Origin: an uncultured Elusimicrobiales bacterium | Lineage (GTDB): Bacteria > Elusimicrobiota > Elusimicrobia > Elusimicrobiales > Elusimicrobiaceae | Direction of reading: 5' to 3' | DNA: 64,000 bases | Assembly: GCA_944327085.1 (NCBI GenBank) | Contig: CALVGG010000002.1 | Span: 62,001-126,000 of the forward strand | Shown: piece by piece, positions 32,225 through 41,008 of the stretch | Layout: each line of letters starts with the position of its first letter | Numbering within the stretch: the stretch's first letter is position 1 | The notes under the pieces: generated by a model | The model's database searches: none | What the model saw: only the letters and a program-made list of their open reading frames with translations | What the model was told of the DNA's origin: nothing | Position numbers and translations under genes: made by a program

Positions 32225-33403
32225 ATGGTGAAAGTAAACAGACCGCATATCGGTATTTTTGGAAAAATGAATGTGGGCAAAAGCTCACTGATTAACGCTT
32301 TGACGGGGCAGCAGGTTTCCGTGGTGGCCCAACACCCCGGAACCACTACCGACCCTGTCAAAAAGATTATTGAAATCTTAGGAGTGGGGCCCGTAACCAT
32401 TGTGGATACGGCCGGGCTGGACGATAAATCCGCCCTGGGGGCTCAGCGCGTGCAGCGCACCAACGAGGCTTTATCTCAGGTGGATTTGGCTATTTTGGTT
32501 TTTGCCGAAACGTTTGACACCTATGACCAAAACCTGATGGAAACCTGCATGGCGCAAAAAATTCCGTTCTTCTTTGTACATAATAAAAGTGATTTGCAGC
32601 CGCTTAATGTGGAAATAAAAGGGGCCGATATTGTAGATTTTTCCTGCAAGGAGCCCAACCTGCCCCGCCTGCTGGACGCCATAAAAACCCACTTGCCCAA
32701 AAGTTCTTATTCGTCCGATGTGCTTTTGGACGATATTGTTGCTCCCGGCCAACAGGTGGTGCTGGTGATACCGATAGACGCTTCCGCCCCGGAGGGGCGC
32801 ATTATTTTGCCCCAGGTGCAAACCATACGCAATTTGCTGGATATAGGCGCCGTGGCCGTTTGCTTAAAAGACAGCGAACTGCGCCCCTGGCTGCAAAACC
32901 ATAAGCCGGATTTGGTGGTTACGGATTCCCAGGCGTTTGCTTATGTAAGCTCCGTGGTGCCCAAAGATGTCCCGCTAACCAGCTTTAGCATTTTGTTTTC
33001 CCGCATGAAGGGGGATTTTGAAGCCTTTTTAAAGGGTACGCGTACCATTGACAATTTAAAAGACGGCGATAAAATATTAATTATGGAGTCCTGCTCCCAC
33101 AGCGTAAATAAGTGCGACGATATCGGCCGCACCAAAATCCCCGCGTTAATGCGCAAATATACGGGCAAACAGCTGGATTTTGACGTGCTGCCTAATTTGG
33201 ACCCTATCCCCCAGGACGCCGCCAAATACAAACTGGCCGTACAATGCGGGGGGTGTATGGTAACGCGCAACCAAATTTTGCGCCGGCTGGATGTATTGCA
33301 AAAAGCCGGGGTAGCCGTAACCAATTACGGTATGACGCTGGCTTATTGCAACGGCATATTTGAACGGGTAACGGCGGTATTTCGCACCCGTAAACCGTTT
33401 TAA
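32225..33403 (+). CDS. hydF: [FeFe]-hydrogenase maturation GTPase HydF
   Basis: 392 residues. The P-loop GKMNVGKS (residues 13-20), the G2/G3 region HPGTTTDPVKK and DTAGLDD, and NKSD form the GTPase domain. The C-terminal cluster-binding domain carries ESCSHSVNKCDDIGRTKIP and CGGCMVTRNQI, the conserved H-x-C and CxxC ligands. HydF is the scaffold on which the 2Fe subcluster of the H-cluster is assembled before transfer to the hydrogenase. HydG is encoded 0.7 kb away on the other strand; HydE and the hydrogenase are not in the window. Confidence 0.95.
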   Translation: MVKVNRPHIGIFGKMNVGKSSLINALTGQQVSVVAQHPGTTTDPVKKIIEILGVGPVTIVDTAGLDDKSALGAQRVQRTNEALSQVDLAILVFAETFDTYDQNLMETCMAQKIPFFFVHNKSDLQPLNVEIKGADIVDFSCKEPNLPRLLDAIKTHLPKSSYSSDVLLDDIVAPGQQVVLVIPIDASAPEGRIILPQVQTIRNLLDIGAVAVCLKDSELRPWLQNHKPDLVVTDSQAFAYVSSVVPKDVPLTSFSILFSRMKGDFEAFLKGTRTIDNLKDGDKILIMESCSHSVNKCDDIGRTKIPALMRKYTGKQLDFDVLPNLDPIPQDAAKYKLAVQCGGCMVTRNQILRRLDVLQKAGVAVTNYGMTLAYCNGIFERVTAVFRTRKPF

Positions 33404-33413
33404 ACGGTATTTT

Positions 33414-33422
33414 TGATATACT
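33414..33422 (+). promoter_or_regulatory. Extended -10 TGA-TATACT of the first pilin gene
   Basis: TGA-TATACT, with a leader of about 35 nt containing AAGGAGAG. The second pilin gene (58659) has the same hexamer TATACT after TGG. Confidence 0.5.
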
Positions 33423-33463
33423 GTAAACAGCAAAAGGGCTTGCCCTGTATGTAAGGAGAGATT

Positions 33464-33907
33464 ATGAAAAAAGGTTTTACGTTGATAGAATTGATGGTAG
33501 TGGTGCTGATTATCGGCATTTTGGCTGCGGTGGCTTTGCCGCAGTATGAGCGCTCGGTAAAAAAATCCCGCACGGCGGAAGTGATGATGTTGCTTAAATC
33601 TATTTCCGATTCCCAACAGCTTTATTTAACCACATTTAAAAAATGTGCGGATAATATGGATAAGCTGGATATCCGTATCCCGGAGGAAAACCTGGCTGCT
33701 GATAACGGGGACGGGCGCTGGCACTACTCTTTGCCTACGCAAGACGGTAAGAATTGCTCGGCCTCGGCTACCAACTCTAAATTTTTCCCCGGCCTCACGG
33801 TAACCATTAAGGCCAATTATGACCCGTACAAAGTGTGCTGGAACTGCACCGGCACGGAATGTACGGATTTCTTGGTAATGACGGGTTTGCAAGACAAAGC
33901 CTGCTAA
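33464..33907 (+). CDS. Type IV pilin-like protein
   Basis: 147 residues. The very short leader MKKG is followed by FTLIELMVVVLIIGILAAVALPQY, the class III/type IVa pilin methylation site and N-terminal helix with Glu5. The globular part (residues 30-147) holds six or seven cysteines, including a C-terminal pair (VCWNCTGTEC ... KAC) that probably closes a D-loop. It is processed by a prepilin peptidase and assembled into a pilus or pseudopilus for adhesion, twitching or DNA uptake. No other pilus assembly gene is in the window; it stands alone between hydF and hydG. Confidence 0.9.
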   Translation: MKKGFTLIELMVVVLIIGILAAVALPQYERSVKKSRTAEVMMLLKSISDSQQLYLTTFKKCADNMDKLDIRIPEENLAADNGDGRWHYSLPTQDGKNCSASATNSKFFPGLTVTIKANYDPYKVCWNCTGTECTDFLVMTGLQDKAC

Positions 33908-33925
33908 CTGCCTTCATTATTTTAC

Positions 33926-33956
33926 CGGCCCCGCTTTTTTGGCGGGGCCGTTTTTT
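33926..33956 (+). terminator. Terminator of the first pilin gene
   Basis: CGGCCCCGC / GCGGGGCCG (9 bp) followed by T6. Confidence 0.85.
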
Positions 33957-33968
33957 GTATGATAAAAA

Positions 33969-33987
33969 CCCCCGGCTATGCCGGGGG
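33969..33987 (-). terminator. Second minus-strand hairpin downstream of hydG
   Basis: CCCCCGGC / GCCGGGGG with a TAT loop. The stem and the flanking ATATTTA are the same as in the terminator at 25724-25748. Confidence 0.65.
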
Positions 33988-34036
33988 ATATTTATTTATG
34001 GGTTTTGTTTGGGGTATATGGGCAGTATTGGGATAA

Positions 34037-34067
34037 TAAAAAAACACCCCGCGTGTTGGGCGGGGTG
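34037..34067 (-). terminator. Terminator of hydG
   Basis: CACCCCGC / GCGGGGTG (8 bp, 7-nt loop) with T8 on the minus strand, 13 nt after the hydG stop. Confidence 0.8.
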
Positions 34068-34079
34068 ATTTTTGGCGGG

Positions 34080-35462
34080 TTAAAAGTACAAATCCCGTTT
34101 GCCTTCTTTTATTTTTTGCAGGTTTTCGTCTATCATTTTGCGTATGGGTGTGCCCTGCGGGAAGTTCTCTTCCGTTGTGCTTTTAATAAGGGCCAGGCCT
34201 TTTTGTTTTAGGCGTTCGGGGGCAAAGTCATACAAATACTCCGCAAACGTAAACATGGCGTTGGGCAGGCAGTGGGTTTTGATAAGACCCGGTTTGGCCA
34301 TGTCCATAAAATCCTTGCCTACGCGGCCCAGGCGGTAACACCCGGTGCAGAAAGAAGGCATGTGTTTTGCGTCCACAATGGCTTCTATTACTTGGTCGGT
34401 AGTGCGGCCGTCGGTAAGGGTAAACTGGCTGCCGTTTTGTTTATCGTAAGAATAACCGCCCGGGTTCACGCGGGACGCGGCCGATATTTGCGATACGCCC
34501 AACTCCAAACATTCGTTGCGGGTTTGGGGGGATTCGCGCGTGCTTAAAATAATGCCCGTGTACGGCACGGCCAGGCGCAGCACCGCCACGCATTTTTTAA
34601 ATTCTTCATCGGTCATTTGGTCGTTGGGGTGTTGGCTAAAGTCTGACCCTTCCGCCGGTTCAATGCGCGGGATGGAAATGGTGTGCGGGCCCACGCCGTA
34701 GGTTTTGTCCAGATAATTGGCGTGTTCCAGCGTGGCCAGGATTTCGTACTTATGGTCATAAAGGCCTAAAAGCGGGCCGATGCCCACATCGTTAATGCCG
34801 GCCTGCAGGGCGCGGTCCATCGCGTCCAGGCGGAACTGATAGTCCTTCTTGGCGCCGGCCAGGTGCAGCTTTTGATAGGTTTCTTTATGATAGGTTTCCT
34901 GAAAGAGCTGATAGGTGCCGATGTGGCATTTTTTAAGTTCTTCAAATTCAGGTTCCGTAAGCGGGGCAATGTTTACGTTTACGCGGCGGATGTTTTGGCC
35001 GTTCCAGCGGGTATCGTAAATGGCTTTAATGCTGTCATAAACATATTGCAGGCCGCCGCCGGGGTAGGCTTCGCCCGCCACCATTAAAATGCGTTTGTGG
35101 CCTTGCTGCAAAAGGGCGGTAACTTCTTGTTTAATTTCATCCATGGTGCTGGCGTGGCGTTTAAGCGCCGTGTTGGAGCGGCGAAACGCGCAGTAAACGC
35201 ATTCATTGGTGCAGATGTTGGATATATATAAAGGGGCAAACAGTACAATGCGGTTGCCGTAAATGGCTTCTTTTACGTATTTGGCCGCATCAAATATTTT
35301 GTTAAGCAGGGCCTTGTCCGTTACGTTTAGCAAAACGGCGGCCTCTTCCAAAGAAATGCCTTTTAATTCTTTGGCTTTGTTTAAAATTCCCGTCACCTCG
35401 GCGTCCGTATGTGATTTGGCGCGTTCCAAGGTTCGTTGCAGTTTTTCGTCATCAATAATCAT
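34080..35462 (-). CDS. hydG: [FeFe]-hydrogenase maturase HydG (radical SAM tyrosine lyase)
   Basis: 460 residues. The radical-SAM cluster motif is Cys84-x3-Cys88-x2-Cys91 (CTNECVYC). A C-terminal CTGC followed 22 residues later by Cys (HCLPNAM) binds the second, dangler-iron cluster. HydG cleaves tyrosine to p-cresol, CO and cyanide and delivers an Fe(CO)2CN unit for the H-cluster. Its presence with hydF shows that the organism makes or consumes H2 by an [FeFe]-hydrogenase. The promoter has TGG-TATCAT ending 7 nt before the ATG; no ribosome binding site. Confidence 0.97.
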   Translation of the reverse strand: MIIDDEKLQRTLERAKSHTDAEVTGILNKAKELKGISLEEAAVLLNVTDKALLNKIFDAAKYVKEAIYGNRIVLFAPLYISNICTNECVYCAFRRSNTALKRHASTMDEIKQEVTALLQQGHKRILMVAGEAYPGGGLQYVYDSIKAIYDTRWNGQNIRRVNVNIAPLTEPEFEELKKCHIGTYQLFQETYHKETYQKLHLAGAKKDYQFRLDAMDRALQAGINDVGIGPLLGLYDHKYEILATLEHANYLDKTYGVGPHTISIPRIEPAEGSDFSQHPNDQMTDEEFKKCVAVLRLAVPYTGIILSTRESPQTRNECLELGVSQISAASRVNPGGYSYDKQNGSQFTLTDGRTTDQVIEAIVDAKHMPSFCTGCYRLGRVGKDFMDMAKPGLIKTHCLPNAMFTFAEYLYDFAPERLKQKGLALIKSTTEENFPQGTPIRKMIDENLQKIKEGKRDLYF

Positions 35463-35469
35463 ATTATTT

Positions 35470-35478
35470 ATGATACCA
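35470..35478 (-). promoter_or_regulatory. Extended -10 TGG-TATCAT of hydG, leaderless geometry
   Basis: On the minus strand TGG-TATCAT ends 7 nt before the ATG at 35462. No Shine-Dalgarno. Confidence 0.5.
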
Positions 35479-35608
35479 CTTTTACGGGGGCCCGGGCACG
35501 CTTTGCGTCCGTTATACGCCTAAATACAGTGCGCAAAAACCGTTTTTTGCGGGTGCGGCAAACGGTTGATTTTGGTATCATATAGGTAATATATTTTTTG
35601 GAGGAGTC

Positions 35609-37630
35609 ATGAAAAAACTGGCCGTACCGCGCTGGATAAAGGCTTATGCTTCATTTATTCTGGCCAATTGGTTGTTATTTACCGTTTTCCGCGGGATTTT
35701 TTTATTTGTGTTCCGCGCCGCTTTAGTGCCTGAGGCCTACCACGAACTTTGGAAAACCTTCTATTTGGGGGCCAAGTTTGATGCCCGTTTTGCCTGTGCG
35801 CTGGCCATTCCGCTGGGGCTATATTTAACCGTTTGCGCGTTTTGGAAAGGTGCCCGCTGGATTCAAAAAGGAGTGGGCGTTTTTTATGGCCTGGTGGAAG
35901 GCGCTGTTTTATTGGTGTACTTTGCCGATTTTGGCCACTACGCCTATATTGCCATGCGCATTAATTACTCCATTTTAAAATATGCCGAAAACCCGCTTAT
36001 TTCCCTGCAAATGGCGTGGGAAACTTACCCCGTGGTTTGGGGCGTTTTAGGGGTGCTGGTTTGGGCGGCATTGGCTTATTGGTTTGTGGTAAAGCTGTGC
36101 CGGTATGCGTTTTCTCAGGAAGATAAATACCGCTGGAAGGGCAAGCTGGGCTGGTTTTTTGCCGGTTTGCTGGTTACGGGTGCTTTGATGTTTGGGCAGA
36201 TTAGCCAGTACCCGCTGCGCTGGAGCAATGCCTACCACTCTACCAACAACTTTATTTGCAACTTAACGCTTAACCCGGGGCTTAACCTGTTTGATACCGC
36301 GCGTTTTGCCAAAAATGTATCCTTTAACCGGGAAAAAACGGCCGAATATTATGACACGGTTTCCCGCTTTTTGGGCGTGCAGCACCCGGATAAAGAAACC
36401 CTAAACTTTACCCGCGTGTTTGAGGGCAAACCCCAGGCCGAGCAGAAAGACTATAACGTGGTGGTTATTTTTATGGAATCCTTGGCGTGGAATAAAACTT
36501 CCATGACCAACCCCGATATTGACCCCACCCCCTTTGTAAAAGAACTGGCCGATAAAGGCATACTGTTTAATCATTTCTTTACGCCCACCTCGGCCACGGC
36601 GCGCGCCGTATTTGCCACCGTAACCGGGATACCGGACGTAACTTCTTACAAAACCAGTTCCCGCAATCCGCTTATTGTGGACCAGCATGTGGTGATTAAC
36701 GCCTTGAAAGATTATGAAAAGTATTACTTTATAGGCGGCAGCTCCAGCTGGGGGAATATACGCGGTATTTTGGAGCACAATATCACCAATGTGCATATGT
36801 ACGAAGAAGGAAAATTTGAAAATGAACACCGCAACGACGTGTGGGGTATTTCCGACCTGGACCTCTTCCGCGAAGCAAACCGCATTTTGGAACAGGACCA
36901 AAAAGAAACCAAAAAACCCTTCTTTGCCATTATTCAAACGGCCGGCTATCACCGCCCGTATACCATACCGGATGACAACGCCGGTTTTGTATCCAAAGAC
37001 ATTGGTGCCGATAAAGCCCATAAACGCAGTTTTGTAAGTGTGGAGGAGTATAACTCCCTGCGGTTTTCGGACCATGCTTTAAAAGAATTTTTTAAACTGG
37101 CCGAAAAGTCGGACTATTGGGATAACACGCTGTTTGTTATCTTTGGCGATCACGGCCTCTCGGCCCCCCAGTCCGAAAATATGCCCCGCGGGTATGTGGA
37201 CCATAACTTAATCAATCACCAGGTGCCGCTTATATTGGCGGGACCGGTGGTAAAAGAGCCCCGTGTAATTAACCGCACGGCCAGCCAGGTGGATATTTTC
37301 CCCATTGTAATGGGTATGTTGGGCCGCCCGTATTTTACGCGCGCCATCGGCCGCGATGTGCTGGGCAACCCCAACCTGGAAGAAGGTGCCTTGATTTACG
37401 GCTGGGCTAATGACCCGCACCCCATTGGCGTTGTGCAGGGGGAATACTTCTACAATAACAGAGGCGGTATGGAAGGCCTTTACAAGTACGGGGCAGATAA
37501 TTATAATGAAGATATTTCTAAACAGGAACCGGAACGTTTTGAGCATATGAAAAAGCTGGCGCTGGGGTTGTATGAAACGTCCCAATATTTAGAATATAAT
37601 AATAAAAAGAACGACGAAAAAGATAACTAG
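35609..37630 (+). CDS. LtaS/OpgB-like sulfatase-fold phosphoglycerol transferase
   Basis: 673 residues. Five N-terminal membrane helices (within residues 10-200) precede an extracytoplasmic alkaline-phosphatase/sulfatase domain. VVVIFMESLAWNKTSM supplies the first metal ligand Glu, TPTSATARAVFATVTG the nucleophile Thr loop, and VIFGDHGLS the D-H metal ligands. Such enzymes transfer phosphoglycerol or phosphoethanolamine from lipids to glycans outside the inner membrane. In a Gram-negative, modification of periplasmic glucans, lipid A or capsule is more likely than teichoic acid synthesis. GGAGGAG precedes the ATG. LemA follows 9 nt downstream. Confidence 0.85.
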   Translation: MKKLAVPRWIKAYASFILANWLLFTVFRGIFLFVFRAALVPEAYHELWKTFYLGAKFDARFACALAIPLGLYLTVCAFWKGARWIQKGVGVFYGLVEGAVLLVYFADFGHYAYIAMRINYSILKYAENPLISLQMAWETYPVVWGVLGVLVWAALAYWFVVKLCRYAFSQEDKYRWKGKLGWFFAGLLVTGALMFGQISQYPLRWSNAYHSTNNFICNLTLNPGLNLFDTARFAKNVSFNREKTAEYYDTVSRFLGVQHPDKETLNFTRVFEGKPQAEQKDYNVVVIFMESLAWNKTSMTNPDIDPTPFVKELADKGILFNHFFTPTSATARAVFATVTGIPDVTSYKTSSRNPLIVDQHVVINALKDYEKYYFIGGSSSWGNIRGILEHNITNVHMYEEGKFENEHRNDVWGISDLDLFREANRILEQDQKETKKPFFAIIQTAGYHRPYTIPDDNAGFVSKDIGADKAHKRSFVSVEEYNSLRFSDHALKEFFKLAEKSDYWDNTLFVIFGDHGLSAPQSENMPRGYVDHNLINHQVPLILAGPVVKEPRVINRTASQVDIFPIVMGMLGRPYFTRAIGRDVLGNPNLEEGALIYGWANDPHPIGVVQGEYFYNNRGGMEGLYKYGADNYNEDISKQEPERFEHMKKLALGLYETSQYLEYNNKKNDEKDN

Positions 37631-37639
37631 GAGGGGAAA

Positions 37640-38194
37640 ATGCTGGTTTTGATAGTAATCATAGCTGTTTTGGTGGTTTATATTGGTATTACTTATAACG
37701 GGTTTGTACGCTTGAAAAACCGCGTAAAAGAAGCCTGGAGCGATATTGAAGTGCAAATGAAACGCCGTTATGATTTAATCCCCAATTTGGTGGAAACGGT
37801 AAAAGGCTACGCCGCGCATGAAAGCGGCACGCTGGAAAAAGTAATCCAGGCGCGCAATATGGCCATGGCCCCGCATGCGGATATGAAAGAAACCGCCCAG
37901 AGCGAAAATATGCTTACCGGGGCGCTTAAATCCATTTTTGCTTTGTCCGAAAATTACCCGGATTTAAAAGCCAACCAAAACTTTATGGAACTGCAGCGCG
38001 AACTGCGCGACACGGAAGACAAAATCCAGGCCGCCCGCCGCTTTTACAACGCCAATGTATTGGCTTTAAACACCAAGGCGGAAATGTTCCCCAGCAATAT
38101 TATTGCCAATATGTTTAGCTTCCAGAAGGCTGAATTCTTTGAACTGGCGGAAGATGAACAGGCGGCAAAACAGGCTGTAAAAGTACAGTTCTAA
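37640..38194 (+). CDS. lemA: LemA family protein
   Basis: 184 residues, the standard length. N-terminal membrane helix (residues 1-20), then the LemA domain: VKEAWSDIEVQMKRRYDLIPNLVETVKGYAAHE and the C-terminal ARRFYNANVLALNTKAEMFPSNIIANMF. LemA proteins are membrane-anchored helical proteins of unknown biochemical role, commonly encoded next to M48 metalloproteases, as here. Probably co-transcribed with the upstream sulfatase-fold gene and the M48 gene 8 nt downstream. Confidence 0.93.
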   Translation: MLVLIVIIAVLVVYIGITYNGFVRLKNRVKEAWSDIEVQMKRRYDLIPNLVETVKGYAAHESGTLEKVIQARNMAMAPHADMKETAQSENMLTGALKSIFALSENYPDLKANQNFMELQRELRDTEDKIQAARRFYNANVLALNTKAEMFPSNIIANMFSFQKAEFFELAEDEQAAKQAVKVQF

Positions 38195-38202
38195 CTTTTA
38201 TA

Positions 38203-39210
38203 ATGACTGTTTACGACCATATAACACAAAACAAGCGGCGCAGTTGGCTGCTTGTTTTGTTGTTTCCGCTCACAATTATTATGTGGCTTTATGCCGGTGT
38301 GTGGGCATATTACGGCGTGTTTTTGGGGTCTTACAGATATGACGCGCAAGGCAATTTTGTATTGGTAAAATCCGGCGCGCTTTCCGTGTGGGAGCTGACC
38401 AATCAAACGCTCATAGGTCTGCTGCCTTGGGTGGCGGGTGCGGTGCTGGTGTGGCTGGCGGTGTCTTATTATTACGGCAGCCGGATGCTGTTGTATTTTT
38501 CCGCCGCCTGCCCCATCACCCGTGAAGAAGAGCCGGAAGTATACCGTTTAACGGAAAATTTATGCATTTCACAAGGTATGCCCATGCCGTACCTGTGCGT
38601 GATTAATGACCATTCTTTAAATTCTTTTGTTGTTGGAACCCGGCCGCAAGACACCTGTGTTGTGTTAACAACCGGGCTGATTGCCCGGTTGGAGCGCAGC
38701 GAGCTGGAAGGCGTAATTGCGCATGAACTGGCGCATATTCAAAATAAAGACACGCATTTAATGATGTTGGCCGTGGCGTATATTGCTTGTTTTACGTTTT
38801 TGTCTGAGGTGTTCTTCCGTGCGGCAATCCGTTCTGCCAGCCGCTTAAAAGGCAGCAAAAAACCAACGGGCTGGCTGCTGGGTGCGGCGGGGGGATTTAT
38901 ATTGGGTATGTTTTTTGCTGTGTATGGGTTTATGGTGGCACCTTTGGTGCGGCTGGCTTTGTCCCGCACACGGGAATACTTGGCAGACGCGTCTGCCGCG
39001 TTGATGACGCGCCACCCCCTGGCCCTGGCCAGTGCGCTGGGCAAAATAAGCAAAGATTCCCGCGTGGAAGTATTAGAAGCACATGCCAGTATGTCTATGC
39101 TGTGTATTGCCGACCCTTTGCCGTCAAACGGCGTGTTTGGCTTTTTGGCGGGGGTGGGCTCCTCTCACCCGCCTATGGCAGACCGGATTTGGCGCTTGCG
39201 GCAGATGTAA
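38203..39210 (+). CDS. M48 (HtpX-like) membrane metalloprotease, copy 1
   Basis: 335 residues. Two N-terminal helices (about 15-45 and 65-90) precede the zinc site HELAH (His174 to His178, within GVIAHELAHIQNKD); two more helices follow at about 188-215 and 228-255, then the Glu ligand region TREYLADASAALMTRHP. This is the HtpX layout, an inner-membrane protease for damaged membrane proteins. It begins YDHITQNKRRSWLLVLLFP, nearly the same as copy 2 (YEHITQNRWRSILLVILFP). Confidence 0.9.
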   Translation: MTVYDHITQNKRRSWLLVLLFPLTIIMWLYAGVWAYYGVFLGSYRYDAQGNFVLVKSGALSVWELTNQTLIGLLPWVAGAVLVWLAVSYYYGSRMLLYFSAACPITREEEPEVYRLTENLCISQGMPMPYLCVINDHSLNSFVVGTRPQDTCVVLTTGLIARLERSELEGVIAHELAHIQNKDTHLMMLAVAYIACFTFLSEVFFRAAIRSASRLKGSKKPTGWLLGAAGGFILGMFFAVYGFMVAPLVRLALSRTREYLADASAALMTRHPLALASALGKISKDSRVEVLEAHASMSMLCIADPLPSNGVFGFLAGVGSSHPPMADRIWRLRQM

Positions 39211-39366
39211 GTTTTTAGCCGCTTTATGTGTTGTATACACGGGCGGCAAGCCCAAATACATGGGCCATAAGCGTATTTTAAAAGAAAACAAACCCGCCAA
39301 TTTTATATGGAAGTTTTAATAAAATACAAGTAAAATAATTATAACTTTATTTATCAGAGGACATTT

Positions 39367-40368
39367 ATGAATACATACGAACATATTACACAAAACAGAT
39401 GGCGCTCCATTCTGTTGGTAATATTGTTTCCGGTAACATTTGCCATAACTGCCGGGTTAATCATGTGGCTGAGTGCAGACCTATGGGCACCGCAAAAAGA
39501 AGCCTATACTTTAGTGTGCGATTTGTATGGAAACCAGTGTGATTATCTGTCCCGCGGGCAGATGATTGGCGTCATGGTATTGCGCTGGGTGCCCGTGCTG
39601 TGGTTGGTTGCCATGGGGTGGATTTTTATATCGTACTTTGTGGGGGATTCGTTAATTTTATCTTCTACCAAAGCGGTTAAAGTTACCCGGGATAACCAGC
39701 CGGAACTTTACCGCCTGGTGGAAAACCTGGCCATCACCCGCGGCCTGCCCACGCCCACTATTTATGTTATAGATGACGATACTTTAAATGCTTTTGCCAC
39801 GGGGAGGGACCCGCAGCATGCTTCCATTGCGTTTACGCGCGGCATTTTGCAGCGTTTGGAACGCGTGGAACTGGAAGGCGTTGCCGCACATGAGCTGGCG
39901 CATATAGAAAACCGGGACATCCGCCTGATGCTGCTTACGGTGGCGGGGATATCCTTTTTTACGCTGATTGGAGAGGTTTGCCTGCGCATCGGCCTGTTTT
40001 CCAGAAGTTCCAACGGGAAAAACGACGGCGCTGTACGCCTGCTGTTTTTGCTGGCCGGCTTTGGGTTTTTAGTGTACGGGTATGTAATTGCGCCGTTGAT
40101 CCGTTTGGCCGTTTCCCGCCAGAGGGAATACCAGGCCGACGCTACCGCCGCTTTAACCACCCGCAACCCCTTGGGGTTGGCCAATGCTTTGCGTAAAATT
40201 TCCGGGCATTGCCAAACAAAATCTTTGCAAGAAATGCACAGTGTGGCGGCTATGTGTATTGCCAACCCGGTGCCTAAGTCTAATTTATTTGATTCTTTGG
40301 CCGGCTTATTTGCTACCCACCCGCCTATTGAGGAACGCATCCGCCGCCTGGAAGAAATGAATGGATAA
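39367..40368 (+). CDS. M48 (HtpX-like) membrane metalloprotease, copy 2
   Basis: 333 residues, colinear with copy 1. Zinc site HELAH (His175 to His179, GVAAHELAHIENRD) and the third-ligand region RQREYQADATAALTTRNP are intact, so both copies should be active. Differences lie mainly in the periplasmic loop at about 35-60 (WAPQKEAYTLVCDLYGNQCDYLSRG). It has its own upstream gap of 156 nt and an AGAGGA ribosome binding site. It is followed 24 nt later by a LemA-like gene, repeating the LemA-M48 pairing. Confidence 0.9.
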   Translation: MNTYEHITQNRWRSILLVILFPVTFAITAGLIMWLSADLWAPQKEAYTLVCDLYGNQCDYLSRGQMIGVMVLRWVPVLWLVAMGWIFISYFVGDSLILSSTKAVKVTRDNQPELYRLVENLAITRGLPTPTIYVIDDDTLNAFATGRDPQHASIAFTRGILQRLERVELEGVAAHELAHIENRDIRLMLLTVAGISFFTLIGEVCLRIGLFSRSSNGKNDGAVRLLFLLAGFGFLVYGYVIAPLIRLAVSRQREYQADATAALTTRNPLGLANALRKISGHCQTKSLQEMHSVAAMCIANPVPKSNLFDSLAGLFATHPPIEERIRRLEEMNG

Positions 40369-40392
40369 TCATCCCAAAAGTAAGGAGATAAA

Positions 40393-40944
40393 ATGATACT
40401 TGATTTAATTATTTTAGGTGTAGCCGGTTACTTTTTTTATACCAAATTATGGAACCCCGTCCACAGTAAAATTACCGGGTTTCGGGCGGAAATAAGCGCC
40501 TCTTGGAGCGGCATTTGCAACCAAATACGCATTCGCCAGGCCGCCGGGGCGCGCATATTGGATTTGGCAAAAGCCGTTGCCCCGCAAGACCCGTTTGTGC
40601 AGGATTTTGCCCAGCCGCTGGCCGAACAAACCCTGAATTTGGATGACGTGCAGCTTACCGCTTCGCGCGAAGAGCCTTTTATGAAACTGCTGAAGAGTTC
40701 TTTATTGTTGCAGGAGGCTTTCCCGGTATTGGCGACGGACGCACGCTGGACGGCCGCCCAACAGGCGGTAAGCCAGGCCAATGAACGTTTGGATTTACTG
40801 CGCAACCAGTATAACGGCGCCGTGGCGGCTTATAATAAACTGTTTGAAACCTTCCCGGCTAATGTAATTTGTTCCGCCTGCCGGGTACAGCCGGCCCCGC
40901 TGTTTGAGGCGCTGCCCGCTATTACCAAAGAAGACGTAGCCTGA
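40393..40944 (+). CDS. LemA-like protein, diverged
   Basis: 183 residues. N-terminal membrane helix (1-18) and a LemA-type C-terminal helix region LDLLRNQYNGAVAAYNKLFETFPANVI, which matches the conserved LemA consensus around YN...FP.N. The central part has lost the LemA NLV/VKGYAAHE motif and reads NQIRIRQAAGARILDLAKAVAP. It follows the second M48 gene and probably pairs with it. AAGGAG precedes the start. Confidence 0.75.
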   Translation: MILDLIILGVAGYFFYTKLWNPVHSKITGFRAEISASWSGICNQIRIRQAAGARILDLAKAVAPQDPFVQDFAQPLAEQTLNLDDVQLTASREEPFMKLLKSSLLLQEAFPVLATDARWTAAQQAVSQANERLDLLRNQYNGAVAAYNKLFETFPANVICSACRVQPAPLFEALPAITKEDVA

Positions 40945-40963
40945 TAAGGCATGTATTTGTTAA

Positions 40964-40994
40964 AAACCCCGCATATGCGTTGTATGCGGGGTTT
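40964..40994. terminator. Bidirectional terminator between convergent LemA-like genes
   Basis: 12-bp AAACCCCGCATA / TATGCGGGGTTT with a 7-nt loop. Confidence 0.8.
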
Positions 40995-41008
40995 GTTGTT
41001 TAGCAGTA

